This document shows, one piece after another, positions 59,350 to 64,000 of a stretch of DNA of 64,000 nucleotides; position 1 is the first letter of the stretch, and each line of letters begins with the position of its first letter. The DNA lies in NCBI GenBank assembly GCA_014360825.1, contig JACIWT010000009.1, positions 62,001 through 126,000 of the forward strand, given 5' to 3'. The DNA comes from Chloroflexota bacterium. GTDB taxonomy: Bacteria > Chloroflexota > Anaerolineae > UBA2200 > JACIWT01. Position numbers and translations under genes: made by a program. Under the pieces are notes generated by a model. It was not told the DNA's origin, ran no database searches, and worked only from the letters and a program-made list of their open reading frames with translations.

Positions 59350-62300
59350 TTGGAAATTCGAGATATTCGTGCATTGCGCATCAGCCTTGCTTCCCCGGAA
59401 CAAATCCGAGGATGGTCCTACGGTGAAGTGACCAAGCCAGAGACCATTAACTACCGGCGCCTGCGGCCGGAGAAGGATGGTCTTTTTTGCGAAGCGATCT
59501 TTGGTCCCACTAAGGACTGGCAATGCTATTGCGGCAAATATAAAAAGATCCGCTATCGTGGCATTGTCTGCGATAAATGCGGAGTTGAAGTAACGCATTC
59601 GCGAGTGCGCCGTGAACGCATGGGGCATATCGAACTTGCAACCCCCATTGCTCATATCTGGTATACACGTCGTTCGCCCAGTTACCTCGGGCTGCTTCTC
59701 AATATCTCGCAGCGTAACCTTGAACGCATTCTCTATTTCGCTCAATATATTATCACCGAGATTGACGAAGATGCTCGCGCTAGAGCCCTGCGCAAGTTAG
59801 ATGAGGAAGTCAGCAAGGCCATTGCCGAGCGCACAAAGGAGATCCAAGAGCGCATCGATGCCGTTGAGGCTGAGTACCAAGAGAAAACCAAAGATTTATT
59901 TGCCCAAATCGAGAGCCTGGAAAAAGAATATCAGGCCAACCTAGATGCTTCTACAAATAGCCTCATGAATGAGGCGGCGACGTTGCAAGCGGTTCTGGAA
60001 AAATACAAGGGCAAAGCAGTGCCACATTCCATCATTTTCACGCCAACAGAGACGCCCCTTCTTGAAGAGGGCGAGATGGTGACAAGTAAGACTTTCTCTC
60101 AGTTGCGTGAGTTGACTCAGGAGGCCCTGGGGCAACTTGAGGAGGCCTCGCGCACAGCGAAAGAGGCTGCCTTGGCAGTTCTCCAGGCGCAGATAGATCT
60201 GCACCGCGGTCAGGCGGATGAGGTTATCCAGCAATTGCAGGAGCAACTGAATACAATTGTTGAAAGTATCCACAACGAATTCGAACCCCAGCGTGAAGAA
60301 TTACGCAATCTGCGTGTGAGAATGCTACTCAATGAAAGCCGCTACCGCGAACTACAGGAGAAGTGGGGCAAAGTCTTTAAAGCCGGTATGGGCGCAGAGG
60401 CTATCTACGAGATTGTAAAGGCCATAGACCTAAATGTGATGGCCCAGGCCCTCCGCGCCGAAATCCGTAAGACGCGCTCTAAGCAGGTCGCCAAAAAGGC
60501 AGCCAAACGCTTGCGCCTCGTCGAAGCGCTGCGGATGTCCGGAAATCGGCCAGAGTGGATGATCCTCACCGTGTTACCGGTTATCCCGCCCGACCTGCGC
60601 CCTATGGTACAGTTGGACGGCGGGCGCTTCGCCACCAGTGATCTCAACGACCTCTACAGGCGGGTCGTGAACCGAAACAATCGCCTCAAGCACCTGATCA
60701 GACTCCAGGCTCCGGAGGTCATTGTCCGCAATGAGAAACGCATGTTGCAGGAGGCCGTAGACTCACTGATTGACAATAGCCGCCGGGGCAAGGCGATCTC
60801 GTTGCGCGGGCGGCGCCAACTTAAGTCGCTCTCGGATATATTGAAAGGCAAGCAGGGCCGCTTCCGCCGCAATCTGCTGGGCAAACGCGTGGACTATTCT
60901 GGCCGCTCGGTCATTGTGGTGGGTCCGCAACTCAAATTGCATCAGTGTGGATTGCCGAAACGCATGGCGCTCGAGTTGTTCCGACCTTTCGTGATGCACA
61001 AACTAGTGGAGTATAACTATGCCATCAATGTCAAGGGAGCCAAGCGGCTTATCGAAAGAGAAGTGCCTGAAGTCTGGGAGGTGTTAGAGGAGGTCATCAA
61101 AACCCGCCCCGTCCTACTAAACCGAGCGCCTACCCTTCACCGGCTGGGCATTCAAGCCTTTGAGCCGGTGCTGGTCGAGGGAAATGCTATTCAAATCCAC
61201 CCTCTGGTATGCGCGGCTTTCAATGCAGACTTCGACGGCGACCAGATGGCCGTGCACGTGCCTCTGTCTGCGATGGCGGTCGAAGAGGCGCGACGACTCA
61301 TGCTCTCCTCCAAGAATCTGCTTAAGCCGGCCAACGCTGAGCCTCTGGTGAGCCCAACTAAGGATATCGTTCTCGGCTGTTATTATCTGACGATGGAGAG
61401 AGACGGCGAGGAGGGCGAGGGCAAGATTTTTAGCACTTATGATGAAGTCTCGCTCGCCTACAGCCTGGGCAAAGTTGGGTTGCACGCTAAGATAAAGTTC
61501 TACACTGCACCGGGCCCACGGCGTAAACCGCGCCTCATTGATACCACGGTGGGCCGCGTCTTGTTCAACGAGATCCTGCCGCCCGAACTGCGCTTTGTGA
61601 ACACAGTCATGGACAAGGGAGCATTAAAGAACTTAGTTGCAGATGCTTATCAGAACCTCGGTATCGAAGCCACAGCTGAACTGGTAGACAGGATCAAAGA
61701 CATCGGGTTTCACTATGCCACTCAATCGGGCATCACCATTGGCATCCATGATATTACTGTCCCTGCGGATAAGCAGAAAATCCTCGAGTCCATCGGCGAG
61801 AAAGTAGCGGAGGTAGAGCGGCAATATCGGCGTGGCCTCATCACGGAGAACGAGCAATACCTCAAGACGGTCGAGTTGTGGACCCAGGCTACTGAGGATG
61901 TGACGGCAGCGGTGGCTCGTGAATTGGATCCTCAGGGCAATATTGGCGTGATGGCCAATTCCGGCGCGACCAAGGGCGGGCTCCAGCCTGTACGCCAGTT
62001 GGCGGGTATGCGCGGTTTGATGGCCGACCCATCGGGTCGCATTATCGCCCTTCCCATTCGCAGCAATTTCCGCGAGGGCCTCACTGCCTTGGAGTATTTT
62101 ATCAGCACTCACGGCGCACGGAAAGGTTTGGCGGATACTGCTCTGCGAACGGCCGATGCGGGCTACCTGACCCGGCGTCTGGTAGATGTGGCGCAAGACA
62201 TCATTGTGAACGCGGTGGACTGCGAGACGAAAGGCGGTATTTGGATTGACCGTGAGAGTAGTGTAGCCATTGGCGAAGGCTTTGATGAGCGTATCGTGGG

Positions 62301-63600
62301 TCGTTATGCGGCCCAAGACATTGTCAACCCTCAGACTGGCGAGGTGATCGTTGCTACCAACGAGGTGATCACTGAGGAGAAAATGAAGCTTATTGACGCG
62401 GCCGGTATTAACGCCGTGCGCGTGCGCTCCCCGCTCACCTGCCAGTTGCGCTATGGTGTATGCGCCAAGTGCTATGGGCGCGATTTGGCGCGGGGTGGTG
62501 ACGTGCAGGTGGGGGAAGCGGTCGGCATTATCGCGGCCCAGTCTATTGGCGAGCCTGGCACCCAGCTCACTTTGCGGACGTTCCATACTGGAGGCGTCGT
62601 AGGAGCAGAAGATATCACCCAAGGTCTGCCGCGCGTGCAGGAACTCTTTGAGGCGCGGATCCCTAAGGGTCAAGCCATCATCTCTGATATAGCGGGGACT
62701 GTGGAACTACGGCGTGAAGGCGACCAGCGATGGATCCGCGTCATCTCCAGTCAGGTTATTGAGCGCACGTATTCTATACCCCGAAACTACTCTCTGTTAG
62801 TGAAAGATGGGGATATGGTCAATGAGGGTGATCCTTTAGCCAAGCGTGGGCAAAAAATCATCTTGGCAGAAATCAGCGGGCAGGTGTTTATCGAGGATCG
62901 CGAGATTACCGTTCACCGTGATGATATCCAAATGCGGGAGTATGAAGTGCCCGCAGCGGCGCGCCTCTGTGTGGAGGATGGCCAACAAGTCAATGCTGGT
63001 GACTCCCTCACAGAAGGGGCGATTAACCCGCACGAGATGCTGGCGATCAAGGGTTTAGATGCTGTCCGGAAATATTTGCTAGAAGAGATCCAGAAAGTGT
63101 ATCGCTCCCAAGGTGTGGCTATCAACGACAAGCACATCGAGATCATCATTCGTCAGATGCTGCGCCGTGTCCGCGTCACTTCGGCCGGTGACACCAACCT
63201 ATTGCCTGGCGATTTCATCGATCGTTTGGACTTCGAAGAAAGGAACGCCGAGGTGATCGCCGAAGGTGGTGAACCAGCGACCGCCCAGCCTGTACTCTTG
63301 GGTATTACCAAAGCAGCTCTGAACACCGAGAGTTTCCTTTCGGCTGCCTCGTTCCAGCACACCATCACCGTATTGGCAAGTGCCGCCATAGAAGGCAAGC
63401 GCGATGATTTGCACGGCCTGAAGGAAAGCGTAATCATTGGCAAACTGATCCCTGCCGGCACCGGATTTAGACATCGTGTCGAGGAGGCCGAGGTAGTGGA
63501 AACTACTGAAGCGAAGGTGCGTCCGACCGAGGAGCAAATCTCGATGGAGAGACTCTCGGTGATGTCGCCGCGGGCAGAACCCGTCGGTGGGACGGAATAG
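59350..63600 (+). CDS. rpoC: DNA-directed RNA polymerase subunit beta'
   Basis: Largest polymerase subunit, 1416 residues. TTG 59350 is chosen because AGGAGG (59339-59344) precedes it and the family start follows ([31 protein letters not shown]); TTG 59326 lies before that site. N-terminal zinc site CYCGKYKK...CDKCG, switch and clamp region [15 protein letters not shown], catalytic NADFDGDQM (61221-61247), bridge and trigger regions, second zinc site [11 protein letters not shown]. Residues about 140-330 are an extra coiled-coil insertion compared with E. coli. Neither rpoB nor other operon partners precede it. Confidence 0.97.
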   Translation: MEIRDIRALRISLASPEQIRGWSYGEVTKPETINYRRLRPEKDGLFCEAIFGPTKDWQCYCGKYKKIRYRGIVCDKCGVEVTHSRVRRERMGHIELATPIAHIWYTRRSPSYLGLLLNISQRNLERILYFAQYIITEIDEDARARALRKLDEEVSKAIAERTKEIQERIDAVEAEYQEKTKDLFAQIESLEKEYQANLDASTNSLMNEAATLQAVLEKYKGKAVPHSIIFTPTETPLLEEGEMVTSKTFSQLRELTQEALGQLEEASRTAKEAALAVLQAQIDLHRGQADEVIQQLQEQLNTIVESIHNEFEPQREELRNLRVRMLLNESRYRELQEKWGKVFKAGMGAEAIYEIVKAIDLNVMAQALRAEIRKTRSKQVAKKAAKRLRLVEALRMSGNRPEWMILTVLPVIPPDLRPMVQLDGGRFATSDLNDLYRRVVNRNNRLKHLIRLQAPEVIVRNEKRMLQEAVDSLIDNSRRGKAISLRGRRQLKSLSDILKGKQGRFRRNLLGKRVDYSGRSVIVVGPQLKLHQCGLPKRMALELFRPFVMHKLVEYNYAINVKGAKRLIEREVPEVWEVLEEVIKTRPVLLNRAPTLHRLGIQAFEPVLVEGNAIQIHPLVCAAFNADFDGDQMAVHVPLSAMAVEEARRLMLSSKNLLKPANAEPLVSPTKDIVLGCYYLTMERDGEEGEGKIFSTYDEVSLAYSLGKVGLHAKIKFYTAPGPRRKPRLIDTTVGRVLFNEILPPELRFVNTVMDKGALKNLVADAYQNLGIEATAELVDRIKDIGFHYATQSGITIGIHDITVPADKQKILESIGEKVAEVERQYRRGLITENEQYLKTVELWTQATEDVTAAVARELDPQGNIGVMANSGATKGGLQPVRQLAGMRGLMADPSGRIIALPIRSNFREGLTALEYFISTHGARKGLADTALRTADAGYLTRRLVDVAQDIIVNAVDCETKGGIWIDRESSVAIGEGFDERIVGRYAAQDIVNPQTGEVIVATNEVITEEKMKLIDAAGINAVRVRSPLTCQLRYGVCAKCYGRDLARGGDVQVGEAVGIIAAQSIGEPGTQLTLRTFHTGGVVGAEDITQGLPRVQELFEARIPKGQAIISDIAGTVELRREGDQRWIRVISSQVIERTYSIPRNYSLLVKDGDMVNEGDPLAKRGQKIILAEISGQVFIEDREITVHRDDIQMREYEVPAAARLCVEDGQQVNAGDSLTEGAINPHEMLAIKGLDAVRKYLLEEIQKVYRSQGVAINDKHIEIIIRQMLRRVRVTSAGDTNLLPGDFIDRLDFEERNAEVIAEGGEPATAQPVLLGITKAALNTESFLSAASFQHTITVLASAAIEGKRDDLHGLKESVIIGKLIPAGTGFRHRVEEAEVVETTEAKVRPTEEQISMERLSVMSPRAEPVGGTE

Positions 63601-63619
63601 TTCTGGGGGTGTAACCTCT

Positions 63620-64000
63620 TTGGACGCGGCAAGGATACATTACCTTCGGCGCCGTAATCGCACCAATCGTACCTCTACAAGCCCAGCAAGTCGCCTGCTT
63701 ATAGGTGGGTTGCTGGGCATTCTGCTTATCCTTGTTAGCGTTTTCGTTATGTCCGCAATTGTGGCGGGTGGCGTATACGCCTACTATGCAAAAGACCTTC
63801 CCTCGGCCGAAGAGATCGGGCAGCGGACTATGGCTTCGTTTGAGAGCACGAAAATCTACGATCGCACTGGCCAGCACCTCTTGTTTGAGTTCCTGCCTCC
63901 AGAAGGCGGCGCCCGCACGATGGTTCCCCTATCCAAAATCCCTGCCCACATGCGTTTAGCAACTATCGCCATTGAGGATAAAACGTTTTACGAGAACCCT
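63620..64000 (+). CDS. Class A penicillin-binding protein (transglycosylase), 3' end outside window
   Basis: Only the first 127 codons are present. TTG 63620 follows GGGGGTG. A basic cytosolic tail leads to one membrane helix (about residues 31-58, LLIGGLLGILLILVSVFVMS), then AKDLPSAEEIGQRTMASFESTKIYDRTGQHLL and PLSKIPAHMRLATIAIEDKTFYENP. The last segment is the start of GT51 peptidoglycan transglycosylase motif 1, with the catalytic Glu in IEDKTFY. A transpeptidase domain is expected beyond the window. Confidence 0.9.
   Translation, partial: MDAARIHYLRRRNRTNRTSTSPASRLLIGGLLGILLILVSVFVMSAIVAGGVYAYYAKDLPSAEEIGQRTMASFESTKIYDRTGQHLLFEFLPPEGGARTMVPLSKIPAHMRLATIAIEDKTFYENP

Noticed and set aside
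61633-62673. Long reverse open frame of 346 codons
   Set aside because: It lies wholly inside rpoC in the opposite strand; rpoC is certain, and the reverse peptide shows no domain pattern.
1-64000. CRISPR array, insertion sequence, prophage or rRNA genes
   Set aside because: No regular spaced repeats, transposase, integrase, phage structural genes or rRNA sequence were found on either strand.

Overview
The window reads as a moderately GC-rich, gene-dense bacterial chromosome segment, most likely from a member of the Chloroflexota (Anaerolineae-like, possibly thermophilic). This is inference. It rests on Thr/Pro-rich lipoprotein linkers, a PP2C-like/beta-propeller membrane protein, a KamA/ATP-grasp locus, frequent TTG and GTG starts, an IPCT/DIPPS-like gene pair of the type used by thermophiles for inositol-phosphodiester solutes, and an rpoC that stands apart from rpoB. 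About 60 protein genes, two tRNAs, one riboswitch and a set of very clear sigma-70 type promoters (TTGACA/TATAAT with 16-18 bp spacing) can be read. No prophage, intact insertion sequence or CRISPR array was seen.

Layout. 1-7.4 kb: the 3' part of malQ, then a translation/export operon (ffh, rpsP, khpA, rimM, dprA) running into manC and cinA. 7.5-11.2 kb: a reverse threonine-synthase-like gene, then a c-di-AMP (ydaO-type) riboswitch with a consensus promoter and terminator ahead of two genes resembling the inositol-phosphate cytidylyltransferase/CDP-alcohol phosphatidyltransferase pair. 11.3-16.1 kb: a reverse operon ubiB - unreported 55-codon gene - galE - galT - glycosyltransferase. 16.2-18.3 kb: tRNA-Arg(CCG), two Thr/Pro-rich lipoproteins, a tRNA-Arg fragment and tRNA-Leu(GAG); this looks like a small accessory patch. 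18.4-23 kb: plsX, a NERD-like membrane protein, a large GT-C glycosyltransferase and a winged-helix regulator. 23-29.3 kb (reverse): galK, a helicase-associated-domain protein, a duplicated 3' scrap of comM, a DUF433/DUF5615 toxin-antitoxin-like pair, intact comM and a response regulator with a degenerate receiver. 29.5-33.6 kb: the kamA - ATP-grasp - ATP-grasp - GNAT operon. 33.7-44.7 kb: pdxST, a GNAT-like protein, an R3H/AAA ATPase, tmk, darA (c-di-AMP receptor), remA, gmk, a MEMO protein, priA, a Mut7-C protein and rsfS. 44.8-50.3 kb (mostly reverse): ndk, a TPR protein, mutY, a phosphoglucose/phosphomannose isomerase and rsmI. 50.5-58.6 kb: xpt, guaA, sbcD, the PP2C-like/propeller protein, tsaD and selA. 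59.1-64 kb: rpoC with its own promoter and a long leader, then the start of a class A penicillin-binding protein.

How it fits together. Most genes are housekeeping. Three themes stand out. First, c-di-AMP signalling: a riboswitch and the DarA receptor lie in one window, and the riboswitch output looks like osmolyte or phosphodiester synthesis. Second, sugar supply: galE, galT, galK, manC and the bifunctional isomerase could feed the glycosyltransferases and the envelope. Third, the kamA operon carries the residues expected for lysine rather than glutamate and pairs them with two ATP-grasp ligases and an acetyltransferase. It is a good candidate for an undescribed beta-lysine-derived small molecule.
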